The translations under genes were made by a program, and so were the position numbers. From Neisseria sp. DTU_2020_1000833_1_SI_GRL_NUU_006 (GTDB lineage Bacteria; Pseudomonadota; Gammaproteobacteria; Burkholderiales; Neisseriaceae), in assembly GCA_032388755.1 (NCBI GenBank), contig CP135593.1, forward strand, positions 682,001-746,000: a stretch of DNA of 64,000 nucleotides. Reading direction: 5' to 3'. Below the pieces are notes generated by a model. That model did not search any database. It saw only the letters and a list, made by a program, of their open reading frames with translations, and had not been told where the DNA came from. Every line of letters begins with the position of its first letter. The first letter of the stretch is position 1. Below, piece after piece: positions 35,033-43,543 of the stretch.

Positions 35033-35407
35033 TTAATTGTGTGTTTCAGATGTTGTCCGACCTTCTTGCATCAGGTTTTTCGATGACTGGCTTACCGCCT
35101 GTCGTTTCAAAAATCCTTGATTTGCGGCGATAGGTCGGGTTTTTTTCGGGTTAATTTTGCTGACGTTTCCGCCGCTCCATAACACTGCACCCGTGTGCAG
35201 GGCGAGACCGAAAATCAGTAGCCATGTAGTGAGTGATTCGATGGCAAAGGCGGCGGCCAGTGCGAGACTGCAAAACCACACGATAGACAGATAGGCGATT
35301 GCCGCACTCAACGGCTTATGCGTCTTTCCGCGCGCGTCGAACATGATGATTCTCAGGGCGGCGGTCAGGGATAAAGCAATGATGGCGGTGGTTTGGACGG
35401 TATTCAT
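35033..35407 (-). CDS. Phage holin family membrane protein
   Basis: A 124-residue protein with about three hydrophobic helices (near 5-20, 35-55 and 60-80) and a basic, polar C-terminal tail. Size and place directly before the endolysin suggest a holin. It overlaps the next upstream gene by four bases. Confidence 0.65.
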   Translation of the reverse strand: MNTVQTTAIIALSLTAALRIIMFDARGKTHKPLSAAIAYLSIVWFCSLALAAAFAIESLTTWLLIFGLALHTGAVLWSGGNVSKINPKKTRPIAANQGFLKRQAVSQSSKNLMQEGRTTSETHN

Positions 35408-35772
35408 ACCTCTTTTTCCTCTTCCAATTCCGTGTTTTTCAGACGACCTTGGTCAATCAGGCGCATGATGCGTTGCAGTCCCAATACCAAACCGGCAGAA
35501 AAGAGGGCGGCAGCAGTAAAACTATTGATGCGCAGCTCGTCGCCCGGCATCAGCCAGTTAACAATATCTTCCGCTCCGTCGTAACCAAAAATACCGCCAA
35601 CAAAGGACACGGCAAACAACCAAGCCTTATTGATCGGGCGTTCTGCCTTTTGGCTTAGGACAAACAGGGATGCGCCGATAAGCGCGCCAAACGCGACGGA
35701 GGCGTGGACGTGGTAGCTTCCGATGACGATAACGGCGGCATTGACGGCAGTGGTGGTTTTATCGTGGGTCAT
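35404..35772 (-). CDS. Second phage lysis-associated membrane protein (holin or antiholin)
   Basis: A 122-residue protein with three likely helices (residues about 10-40, 48-65 and 85-103) and a strongly acidic C-terminus. Two membrane proteins in tandem before an endolysin is a common holin/antiholin layout; I cannot tell which is which. Confidence 0.65.
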   Translation of the reverse strand: MTHDKTTTAVNAAVIVIGSYHVHASVAFGALIGASLFVLSQKAERPINKAWLFAVSFVGGIFGYDGAEDIVNWLMPGDELRINSFTAAALFSAGLVLGLQRIMRLIDQGRLKNTELEEEKEV

Positions 35773-35778
35773 AACGTT

Positions 35779-35991
35779 TCAATCCCATAGGTTCAGGGTG
35801 GATTTTTCTTGTATTTCTTCGTATTTCGCTGCTTCGTGCAGCCTTATTTTTATGCCGGCGGGCAGCAGGGCAGGGTAGGCGGACAAGCCGTAATTTGCTG
35901 TCAGGATGCGCTCGGTATGCCCTGCCGATGTGCCATAGTGCCGCCATGCGATATTTGCGACGGTGTCGCCTTCTTTCGTTATGTATTCCAT
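35779..35991 (-). CDS. Phage tail protein X
   Basis: A 70-residue LysM-like protein (TKEGDTVANIAWRHYG) equal to P2 gpX in size and position, needed for tail assembly. It abuts gpL with one base between them. Confidence 0.85.
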   Translation of the reverse strand: MEYITKEGDTVANIAWRHYGTSAGHTERILTANYGLSAYPALLPAGIKIRLHEAAKYEEIQEKSTLNLWD

Positions 35992-35992
35992 T

Positions 35993-36478
35993 TCAGATTA
36001 ATTCCGCATCGCATCTTCTTTCGCCCATGACGGCGGCGGTCGCGTAGTGGGCTTCGCGGCGGTAGTCCTCCGCCTGACTTTGCTTCATTTCTGCCCGCTC
36101 GCCCGCTTTTCCCGATGGCTCTGTGTCCGCGTATTTTTCAAGCAGTAGGGATTTGGCATAGCAATAGACGGCGCGGCGGTAATGGATGGTTTTGACGGAT
36201 TCGCCATTGATGACGTCGTCTGAATCGCCAGTTTCGGCAAGCGTGGATTTGCCGACCTGAACGGCGGAAATACGGTATTTTTTAAGCTGTCCGTTGACAT
36301 GTGCGACGGCTTCGAGGGCGGCGTGATATACGCGCGAACTGGATATGTTCGCCTCTATCCGCATGACTTCGCGGAAGTTTGTTAAGTCAATAACGGGAAA
36401 AAACGGAATGCTTCGGATTTCGGATTGGTCGAATTCCTGCCGCCCTTGGTCGGGGTTATCGGCGAAAACCATCGTCAT
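35993..36478 (-). CDS. Phage head completion protein L
   Basis: A 161-residue homologue of P2 gpL, which seals filled heads. The segment FFPVIDLTNFREVMRIEANIS is typical of the family. It lies between gpM and gpX as in P2. Confidence 0.85.
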   Translation of the reverse strand: MTMVFADNPDQGRQEFDQSEIRSIPFFPVIDLTNFREVMRIEANISSSRVYHAALEAVAHVNGQLKKYRISAVQVGKSTLAETGDSDDVINGESVKTIHYRRAVYCYAKSLLLEKYADTEPSGKAGERAEMKQSQAEDYRREAHYATAAVMGERRCDAELI

Positions 36479-36496
36479 GTTTTGTATCCATACTGA

Positions 36497-36526
36497 AGAA
36501 GCCCGCCCGATGTTCAGGCGGGCTTC
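36497..36526 (-). repeat. Hairpin between M and L
   Basis: GAAGCCCGCC/GGCGGGCTTC stem with a nine-base loop in the 139-base gap between M and L. No T run follows, so it looks like an RNA processing or stability element. Confidence 0.5.
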
Positions 36527-36617
36527 GGAATAGAGGCGCAGAGGCTTTTACGGATAAGGCCGTCCGCAATTAATCGGGAGGACTTTCCGCAGGCTTGCGC
36601 CCGGCGGGGGGAAGATT

Positions 36618-37277
36618 TCAGCCTTCAAGCTGTTTTTTGAGTGAGGCAATACGGGATTTGACGCCGATTTTGTCGGAATACTGCAAAGCGGATTCGTAGT
36701 AGCCTACGGCACCCTGAACGTCTCCGACTTCTTCGGCACGCTCGCCACATGCTTTGAAAAACTTGGAGCGCACAATGTCCGTCAGATTGATTGTGTGCAT
36801 ACCTGTCTCGTCATCCGTACTGCTCAAGAGAGCGAGCAATTCAGCATGATTTTCGGTACTTAAAGCGGCACCGGTGGCAAATTGCTCTGCCAATTCTTCA
36901 ACCAACAGGTCAGGCAAGTCGCGGCGGTAGTCGTCTTGCACCTTCATGCCATGCTTGATAGCGAACAGGATGTACGGCACGGCAGTATCGAGGTCGCCAA
37001 TGTCAATCAGCCACAAAAGCGCAGTCGTGAAGACAGGGTCTGATTCAGACGGCGTCCCTGCTTGGTACACGTCTTCGAGCCACGGCAGATATTTCAAAAT
37101 CATGCCTTTTTTGGCTTGGACCTTATCGGAAACCGCTTTGATTTGGCTCAATACGGCGCGGTCTGCGTTGAGGGAGGCGAGCAAGCGGCGGTACGGTTCG
37201 GCGGCATTGATGTCCTCTCCGTTTTGCGCGGCTTGCTCGGCCAAAACTTGTTGTTTATGTGCTTGGGCGGGTGTCAT
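36618..37277 (-). CDS. Phage terminase small subunit M (endonuclease)
   Basis: A 219-residue homologue of P2 gpM, the terminase subunit that cuts cos DNA. The opening MTPAQAHKQQVLAEQAA is family-typical. It follows the capsid gene as in P2. Confidence 0.85.
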   Translation of the reverse strand: MTPAQAHKQQVLAEQAAQNGEDINAAEPYRRLLASLNADRAVLSQIKAVSDKVQAKKGMILKYLPWLEDVYQAGTPSESDPVFTTALLWLIDIGDLDTAVPYILFAIKHGMKVQDDYRRDLPDLLVEELAEQFATGAALSTENHAELLALLSSTDDETGMHTINLTDIVRSKFFKACGERAEEVGDVQGAVGYYESALQYSDKIGVKSRIASLKKQLEG

Positions 37278-37295
37278 TATTTTTCTTTCTGTGAT

Positions 37296-37351
37296 GTCGT
37301 CTGAAACTCAATCGCCGCAACCCATACGGGGTGAAGCTCGTTTCAGACGAC
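37296..37351 (-). terminator. Wide uptake-word inverted pair between N and M
   Basis: GTCGTCTGAAAC and GTTTCAGACGAC enclose about 32 bases in the gap after the capsid gene. It may partly terminate the message after the abundant capsid product. Confidence 0.6.
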
Positions 37352-37403
37352 CTTTTGACAGCCGACGGACGCTTGATGCTCTTTTTTTAGTCCGTCGGAA
37401 TTT

Positions 37404-38411
37404 TTACTTCACGATTTTGATGTTTTCGACCAAGGCGGCCGCGCCATACTCTTCGACGACATAGCAGATGTTTTCCGATTGGTAGTCTGCGATGCGGTCA
37501 AATTCAGGCTCGTCCACCAATTTGCGGCGGTGGCCGCCTTTGTGGAAGTAAATCGACAGATTTTCCAGCGGCGTAACCAGCAGGGTATTTTTCGGGAAAT
37601 ATGGCACGGTAACGACCGGCAGACCGCCCAAGCGTTTTTCGCTCATGATGATGTCGGCTGGACGCAGCTCACTTGCCTTATTACCTGCTTCTTTGATGAC
37701 TGCGAAGTATTTTTCAGACAACAAAGATTGATGGCAGATAACGGTCATGCCCGGCATATCGTGGAACTCTTCGTCAATCAGGTTTTCCATGACGTCGGTA
37801 ACGAGATGGTCGATTGATGTGTATGGTTTACCTGTACCGATTTCGATTGCCGTCGCAGCCCCACCCATGACGTTGGTCGCTGCATTTTCGCGCAGATGCT
37901 GTAACCAGCCTTTTTGAACATCCTGCAAGAGCGGATTGCTGGCAAAGTTGGTGGTCGCAGCGGCAGACGTGCCGTTGAAGCCAATGGCAATCAGGCTCAA
38001 GGCTTTAGATTTGACGAGCTGGTTATTAATCAGCTTGACGTATTCGGGGTGGGCGCTCCAAGAGTCCATGTCGTCGTAGCTGACTTGAGTGTCAAAATTG
38101 ACTTTTTTGCACAAATACTGGCGGTCGCTCAGGTTGTGATATGGCTTGGGTTGGCGGCGAACGCTGCCGTCGCCGTTTTTGGTATCGGTACGGGAGGCGT
38201 TCAAACCAGTCGATAAACCGATGATGGAACCGGCAATTTCGGTTTTGCTGATGATGTTGATTTTCTGCAAGAAAGTAGATTGCAGACGTACTGCTTCGCG
38301 CATTTTTTGAGATACGGCGGGCTGTACGTTGAATTGTCGCGCAATACCTGCGGCGGTTGTGCCGTTGGCTTTTGCGACGGCATTGATGTATTGCTGAATG
38401 TATGGGTGCAT
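37404..38411 (-). CDS. Phage major capsid protein N
   Basis: A 335-residue homologue of P2 gpN, the HK97-fold capsid subunit whose N-terminus is trimmed by gpO. Family segments such as QKINIISKTEIAGSIIGL and SWSAHPEYV are visible. It follows the scaffold gene. Confidence 0.9.
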   Translation of the reverse strand: MHPYIQQYINAVAKANGTTAAGIARQFNVQPAVSQKMREAVRLQSTFLQKINIISKTEIAGSIIGLSTGLNASRTDTKNGDGSVRRQPKPYHNLSDRQYLCKKVNFDTQVSYDDMDSWSAHPEYVKLINNQLVKSKALSLIAIGFNGTSAAATTNFASNPLLQDVQKGWLQHLRENAATNVMGGAATAIEIGTGKPYTSIDHLVTDVMENLIDEEFHDMPGMTVICHQSLLSEKYFAVIKEAGNKASELRPADIIMSEKRLGGLPVVTVPYFPKNTLLVTPLENLSIYFHKGGHRRKLVDEPEFDRIADYQSENICYVVEEYGAAALVENIKIVK

Positions 38412-38430
38412 TTTTCGCCTTTACTTGTTA

Positions 38431-39234
38431 TCAATATTCGGAATCTGCGACGGTGGTCGCGCCGGTGTGCGCGGCGGCGGCATTGACAGGGGTCGATTCG
38501 ACTTTTGCTTTAAAGGCCTCGAATTCTTGTCGCAATGCCGCGTAGTCTTCGACGATTTTTCCAGTGATTTGCGCCGATTGCTCCAATTCTTTAGTCAGGG
38601 CGGCAATTTCTTGGCTGTAATCGATTTTTTGCGGTTCTTGGCTTGGCTGTTCGGGGGCTGTTTTTTTGCTGAACATTGCGTCGTGAATGACGGCAAAAAT
38701 GCCTTTTTTCTCTGTTTTCGGTTGGGTTTCGGCTTGGGGCATATCTTGACTTTCCATTTGTGTGTATGCGGCGGTGAAATTGGGGTCGTCCGGGGCAATT
38801 TGTCGGAATTTGAGCATTGTTGTACCCATCGAGGCGGGCGAGTCGGTCATCGCGATACCAACCAAATAGGCTTTGCCGGTATCGCCGAACGGCTTCATCA
38901 ACTCCATCGAGGTGAAGACTTTTTCGCGGTCTTTGATGTAGCCCAGCATTTTTTCAGTCGGGTCGATACGGGCATACAAACGGGTCACGCCGTCGGTCGT
39001 TTCGGCTTTGAGTTCGAGGACGTCGCCCAAGCCCGAATAGTCGTTTTTCGGGCTGTATGGGCGGTAGTGTTCCAAGTTGATGCGCGCGCCGTACAACTCG
39101 GGGTCATATGCGGCAGCAGCGGCAATGAGGTCGGCGGATTCGATGGTGCGTCCATCAACGGTTGCACCTGATTTGCCGATGCAGAACCATCGGTCGCTAA
39201 ATTTTTCTTTGGTTGATTTGGAGGATTTATCCAT
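38431..39234 (-). CDS. Phage capsid scaffold/protease O
   Basis: A 267-residue homologue of P2 gpO. The N-terminal part is the serine protease (the stretch ARINLEHYRPYSP holds the family His; DSPASMGTTML holds the Ser region), and the C-terminal part is a helical scaffold rich in Glu, Gln and Lys. It overlaps the non-coding lead of the divergent gpP gene. Confidence 0.88.
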   Translation of the reverse strand: MDKSSKSTKEKFSDRWFCIGKSGATVDGRTIESADLIAAAAAYDPELYGARINLEHYRPYSPKNDYSGLGDVLELKAETTDGVTRLYARIDPTEKMLGYIKDREKVFTSMELMKPFGDTGKAYLVGIAMTDSPASMGTTMLKFRQIAPDDPNFTAAYTQMESQDMPQAETQPKTEKKGIFAVIHDAMFSKKTAPEQPSQEPQKIDYSQEIAALTKELEQSAQITGKIVEDYAALRQEFEAFKAKVESTPVNAAAAHTGATTVADSEY

Positions 39235-39389
39235 TTTTGCCTGCTTTGGTGTTTGTCCGCTTTATTTTGTCATTTGCGCGGAGCGAGGCAAGCGGAGGGG
39301 GTTTTCCGTGTGATTTTCAAGTCATGCCAAATGGGCGTGTCGGGCGGATTTGCCCGAAAATCGGGGGATTAAAGATATTTTTTGAGCTA

Positions 39390-41219
39390 ATGGAAAAACG
39401 TCAGAACATCGAAATCGCGCAGAATATAGACCCGCGCCTTGTGGCGCGTTCTCTTTACTGGCAGGGCTGGAAGATTACCGCTATCGGGCGGCATTTAGGG
39501 CTGAAGCCCGCTACGGTGCATTCTTGGAAGCAACGGGAAAACTGGGATGGCGGGACGCCGATGCAGCGCGTCGCCTCTTCTATTGAGGCGCGCTTAATCC
39601 AACTCGTCAACCTCCCGAACAAATCGGACAGCGTTTACAAAGAAATGCGCCAGCTTTCCGCACTAATGAGCGGGGAGGGTAGTAAAAGGTCGTCTGAAAA
39701 ATCGGAAATGCCGAAGGACAACCGCTTTGACGGCGCAGACAAGCCGCCTTTTGACAGCGTGCCGACCATAGACCGCCCGCCGCGTGAACGTACCGAGCGC
39801 ACCGAACGCAGCCGCACCCGCTCCGTCGAAAAACCGCCGAAAAACTATATCGCGCCGGAGCAGCAGCAGCGCATGATAGAGATTTTCGAAGAGCAGTGTT
39901 TCGATTATCAGCGGTATTGGGGCGAGATTTATCGGACGCACCGTTTCCGAAATATCTTAAAAAGCCGCCAAATCGGCGCGACTTTCTACTTCGCCCGCGA
40001 AGCCTTCCTGACCAGCCTAAAAACGGGCATCAACTCCATTTTCCTGTCCGCGTCCCGCGCGCAGGCGTATCAGTTCAAGCAATACATCCTAAACCTCTGC
40101 AAGATGGTCGATGTCGAGCTTAAAGGCGGCGATACCATCTCGCTGCATAACGGCGCGGAACTGCATTTTTTAGGCACCAATTCACGGACGGCACAGGGGC
40201 GCAACGGCAACTTGTACGTCGACGAATATTTCTGGATTCCCGATTTCGAGCGTTTGCAAACGCTCGCCGAGCCGATGGCGAGTCAAAAGCACCTGAAAAC
40301 GACCTATTTCTCCACGCCGTCATCCGAAGGCCACCCGGCTTATAGTTTTTGGTCAGGCGCGATGTTTAACGAAGGCCGTCCCAGAAGAGAGCACATCAAG
40401 CTTGATTTGAGCCATGCCGCTTTAAAACACGGTCGTCAGGATGCCGACGCGCAATGGCGGCAAATCGTCACGATTCATGATGCGCAGGAATCAGGCTGCA
40501 ACCTCTTCGATATTGATTACCTTCGCCAGCGCAACTCGCCCGACAAGTTCGCGCAGCTTTTTGAATGTCAATTCGTCCCTGACGGCGAGGGCGTGTTTCA
40601 CTTTGCCGACCTGCAAGCCTGCGGTGTCGAATCGTGGGATTGGACTTGGTACAAACCTGACATGATGCGTCCGGCGGGAAATATCCCCGTATGGATAGGA
40701 TACGACCCGAGCTATACCGGCGACGCGTCCGGCTTGGTGGTCGCCGTTCCACCACAACGCAACGGCGAACCATTCAGAATCTTGGAAACACACATGATTA
40801 ATGGGGCGGACTTCGAATCTCAAGCGAAAATCATTCGCGGCATGACCGAGAAATTCAACGTTACCAAAATCGTCATCGACGCAAACGGTATCGGCGCGGC
40901 GGTGTACGACCTTGTTAAAAAATTCTACCCGCCCGCCATCGGCATGACCTACACGCCCGACATTAAAGGGATGATGGTTTTAAAAACGCAGAACCTGCTC
41001 AAAAACAAACGTATCGAGTGGGACGCGGGCAAAATCGATTTGCAGATGGCGTTTATGTCCGTCCGCCGCGCAATTACCGCCAGCGGACGAAACATCACTT
41101 ACGAATCGACGCGCAGCAAAGCCGCCAGTCATGGCGACTTGGCTTGGGCAGCGATGATGTTGTTTTATCAAGAGCCGCTGGACAATGTTGTCAGCGGACG
41201 TTTTGAGATTGATAGTTAA
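39390..41219 (+). CDS. Phage terminase large subunit P (ATPase)
   Basis: A 609-residue homologue of P2 gpP. An N-terminal helix-turn-helix (WKITAIGRHLGLKPATVHSWK) precedes the packaging ATPase: an atypical Walker A near SRQIGATFYFAREAF and a Walker B near NLYVDEYFWI, then the nuclease-like domain with IGYDPSYTGD. Start chosen at MEKRQNIEIA (39390). An uptake word lies in frame at about 39687. Confidence 0.9.
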   Translation: MEKRQNIEIAQNIDPRLVARSLYWQGWKITAIGRHLGLKPATVHSWKQRENWDGGTPMQRVASSIEARLIQLVNLPNKSDSVYKEMRQLSALMSGEGSKRSSEKSEMPKDNRFDGADKPPFDSVPTIDRPPRERTERTERSRTRSVEKPPKNYIAPEQQQRMIEIFEEQCFDYQRYWGEIYRTHRFRNILKSRQIGATFYFAREAFLTSLKTGINSIFLSASRAQAYQFKQYILNLCKMVDVELKGGDTISLHNGAELHFLGTNSRTAQGRNGNLYVDEYFWIPDFERLQTLAEPMASQKHLKTTYFSTPSSEGHPAYSFWSGAMFNEGRPRREHIKLDLSHAALKHGRQDADAQWRQIVTIHDAQESGCNLFDIDYLRQRNSPDKFAQLFECQFVPDGEGVFHFADLQACGVESWDWTWYKPDMMRPAGNIPVWIGYDPSYTGDASGLVVAVPPQRNGEPFRILETHMINGADFESQAKIIRGMTEKFNVTKIVIDANGIGAAVYDLVKKFYPPAIGMTYTPDIKGMMVLKTQNLLKNKRIEWDAGKIDLQMAFMSVRRAITASGRNITYESTRSKAASHGDLAWAAMMLFYQEPLDNVVSGRFEIDS

Positions 41220-41228
41220 AGGATTTTT

Positions 41229-42245
41229 ATGTCTGATTTAAATTCGACAGGCAATGAACCACGCACAGATTTAGAGATTTTCAGTTGGGGTTACGACGAG
41301 CGTTTGTCTTGGCTCGGCGCGGCGTGGGAATGCGCCGACAACGGCCATTACTACGAACTGCCCGTCAATCAAGAGGACTTGATCGGATTGCTCCGTGCCG
41401 GCGTACATCATTCGTCCGCCCTGCATTGCAAACTGAATGTCTTAACCTCCACATTCGAACCGACCGCGCTTTTGAGCCGCGCCGAATTTAAAAAGCTGGC
41501 ATTCAATTTCCTCGTAACCGGCAACGGCTATCTGTCGGCGGAGCGCAACCGCTTCGGCAAGGTTTTGGGATTCAAAAACCGCCTGTCCGTCTATATGCGG
41601 CGGTCGTCTAAAAAATACGAAAAAGACGGTTACTTCTATCTGCGGTCGCACGTCATCGCGACGGCTGACTTTATCCCCAAATCCGACGTCATCCATTTGA
41701 TGCAGCCCGATTTGGTGCAGGAAGTTTACGGCATTCCCGACTATTTGGCGGGCTTAAGTTCGGCAGAGCTTAACCACTCGGCGACGACCTTCCGCCGCCG
41801 CTACTACGACAACGGTAGCCATGCAGGCTTTATCGTGTACGCAACCGACAACAATATGAATAACGACGATTGGAACAATCTCAAGGACCAATTTAAAAAA
41901 GCGCAACGCGAAGGCAATTTCCGCAATGTCTTTTTGCGCTCGCCTGACGGTAAACCTGAAGGTATCAAACTGATTCCGATTTCAGAGGTTGCCGCCAAGG
42001 ATGAATTTTTAAATATTAAAGGAGTAACCTCCCAAGATATGCTGACGATACATCGCGTCCCACCGTCATTGATGGGGGTTGTCCCGACGGCGGCGGGCGG
42101 ATTGGGCGATGCACGGACGGCGGCGGAAGTGTTCGCCGCGAATGAAATCGAGCCGATACAGGCGGCGTTTCTCGAAGCAAACGACGCATTCGGCGCGGAT
42201 GTGTTTAGATTTAAGCCGTACACTTTGGCAACAGTCGGGAAATAG
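41229..42245 (+). CDS. Phage portal protein Q
   Basis: A 338-residue PBSX-type portal homologous to P2 gpQ, forming the ring through which DNA enters and leaves the head. Ten bases after gpP, so co-transcribed. Signature stretches: LLRAGVHHSSALHCKLN and HRVPPSLMGVVP. Confidence 0.92.
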   Translation: MSDLNSTGNEPRTDLEIFSWGYDERLSWLGAAWECADNGHYYELPVNQEDLIGLLRAGVHHSSALHCKLNVLTSTFEPTALLSRAEFKKLAFNFLVTGNGYLSAERNRFGKVLGFKNRLSVYMRRSSKKYEKDGYFYLRSHVIATADFIPKSDVIHLMQPDLVQEVYGIPDYLAGLSSAELNHSATTFRRRYYDNGSHAGFIVYATDNNMNNDDWNNLKDQFKKAQREGNFRNVFLRSPDGKPEGIKLIPISEVAAKDEFLNIKGVTSQDMLTIHRVPPSLMGVVPTAAGGLGDARTAAEVFAANEIEPIQAAFLEANDAFGADVFRFKPYTLATVGK

Positions 42246-42248
42246 GAA

Positions 42249-42280
42249 AAGGTCGTCTGAAATATTTCAGACGACTTTTT
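42249..42280. terminator. Uptake-word hairpin between convergent Q and methyltransferase genes
   Basis: AAAAGGTCGTCTGAAA, loop, TTTCAGACGACTTTTT. One arm has a base change. Its end touches the stop codon of the methyltransferase. Confidence 0.8.
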
Positions 42281-43325
42281 ACTTTATTCTATCTCCAATC
42301 CATCGCATGACCGGAACTGCCATACTGTTTCCTATTGCCATGTATCGCGGAGTGTCCGGGCATTGTTCGGCTGGCTTGTTTCGCCACGGAATCCGAGTGT
42401 AGTTATCCGGGAATCCTTGCAGCCTTTCGCATTCGAGGGGGGTTAGTTTTCTCACTCTGGGGAAATTGATAACGCAATTTCCGTTGCAGATTTGGTCCGA
42501 GTTAACGCCCCATTCAGTGTTTAACGTTGCTCCAATTTTGGAGATTAATAAAGTCTCACTACCACCAGACAGCGCGCCTCCTTTTCTTTTTACTGTGCCG
42601 CCTAAATCGGATTCTCGATATGTTCCAAAGCTGCTTTCAATAAAGGCGGTAGTTTCTTCCTCCTTTTTTCTGCCCTGTTCAAGATTCCTGTTTTCGCCCG
42701 GTTGCTCAAATAGTATTTCGGCGACACGTCTGTCTCGATTACCTGCAATAAGAAACACTCTTCGGCGGCGTTGGGGGACTCCGAAATATTGGGCGTCCAG
42801 TATTCGCCATGCGATTTCGCATTTGTCGGAACGCACAATACCTGCACCCGTCCATCTTCCCCCTGTTGGGACAAGCTCTTTGGACTCGCCAAGCAAAGCT
42901 GCCAAAAAACATCCGAAGGCGTTGTCTCGCGTTGAGAGGACTCCGGGGACGTTTTCCCACAATAGGATTGCATCGGGTTTCCCGAGTTTTCTTCGAATAG
43001 TGTTAATTGCATTTAAAATCCTTACAAAAACAAGTGTTAAGTTTCCTCGATTGTCTTCTAGGCTTTTCCGAAGCCCGGCAACCGAAAAAGCCTGACACGG
43101 CGTACCACCGACCAAAATATCAGGGGCTTCAATTTCCCCCGATAAAATCCGTTCCGGCAACGTTGTCATGTCGCCATAGTTAGGGATGCTTGGGTAGTGG
43201 TGCGCCGAGACGGCGCACGGGAAAGGTTCGATTTCCGAAAACCATGCCGGCTCAAATCCCATGCCCTGCCACGCTACGGATACCGCTTCAATCCCGCTGC
43301 AAACACTGCCATATCTCAAAACCAT
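42279..43325 (-). CDS. Prophage DNA (cytosine-5) methyltransferase
   Basis: A 348-residue C5-methyltransferase. Motif I is YGSVCSGIEAVSVAW, motif IV with the catalytic Cys is GGTPCQAFSVAG, motif VI is WENVPG, motif VIII is QRRRRVFLIAG, and motif X is IGNSMAVPV. No restriction enzyme gene is adjacent, so it is an orphan, probably protecting phage DNA. Its start codon directly follows the stop of the AlpA-like gene. A second frame of 136 codons lies wholly inside it. Confidence 0.92.
   Translation of the reverse strand: MVLRYGSVCSGIEAVSVAWQGMGFEPAWFSEIEPFPCAVSAHHYPSIPNYGDMTTLPERILSGEIEAPDILVGGTPCQAFSVAGLRKSLEDNRGNLTLVFVRILNAINTIRRKLGKPDAILLWENVPGVLSTRDNAFGCFLAALLGESKELVPTGGRWTGAGIVRSDKCEIAWRILDAQYFGVPQRRRRVFLIAGNRDRRVAEILFEQPGENRNLEQGRKKEEETTAFIESSFGTYRESDLGGTVKRKGGALSGGSETLLISKIGATLNTEWGVNSDQICNGNCVINFPRVRKLTPLECERLQGFPDNYTRIPWRNKPAEQCPDTPRYMAIGNSMAVPVMRWIGDRIK
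42602..43012 (-). CDS. Candidate overprinted gene inside the methyltransferase
   Basis: A 136-residue frame on the same strand but in another phase, fully inside the methyltransferase gene. It has its own ATG with AAGGA seven bases upstream. The product begins MQLTLFEENSGNP and ends with a motif reading KYYLSNRAKTGILNRAEKR and a Lys-Leu-Pro-Pro-Leu-Leu tail. I recall a widespread phage family with YLSxxAxxGILxRAxxRGKxLPxxL, often beside or overlapping cytosine methyltransferases. If that memory is right, this is a true dual-coding region; it may also be database over-annotation of an alternate frame. Confidence 0.45.
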   Translation of the reverse strand: MQLTLFEENSGNPMQSYCGKTSPESSQRETTPSDVFWQLCLASPKSLSQQGEDGRVQVLCVPTNAKSHGEYWTPNISESPNAAEECFLLQVIETDVSPKYYLSNRAKTGILNRAEKRRKKLPPLLKAALEHIENPI

Positions 43326-43523
43326 TTATTCATCCTTGTATAAATACTCGTCCCGCATTCTGATGACCTCGTCCCGCTTATAGAGGTTGTCCCGCCCCAC
43401 CAACTTCGGCTGCGGTATCAGCCCCGCCCGGCGGCGCGCCCAAATGGTTGTCGTGGACGGCGGCTTTTTGCCCGGTATCGTCCATAGTTTCTTCACTTCG
43501 TCCAGGGTAATGTATTCGCCCAT
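43326..43523 (-). CDS. AlpA/excisionase-like DNA-binding protein
   Basis: A 65-residue winged-helix protein (ITLDEVKKLW, then STTTIWARRRAGLIPQP) of the AlpA/MerR-like fold used by phage excisionases and activators. It lies between rep A and the methyltransferase on the same strand. Role in excision or regulation is inferred from fold and size. Confidence 0.65.
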   Translation of the reverse strand: MGEYITLDEVKKLWTIPGKKPPSTTTIWARRRAGLIPQPKLVGRDNLYKRDEVIRMRDEYLYKDE

Positions 43524-43543
43524 TTTTATTCCTTTCCTATTGG

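Noticed and set aside
42249..42600. Short methyltransferase end as a sign of truncation
   Set aside because: Motif X (GNSMAVPV) and the normal C-terminus are present; the protein is full length for the family.
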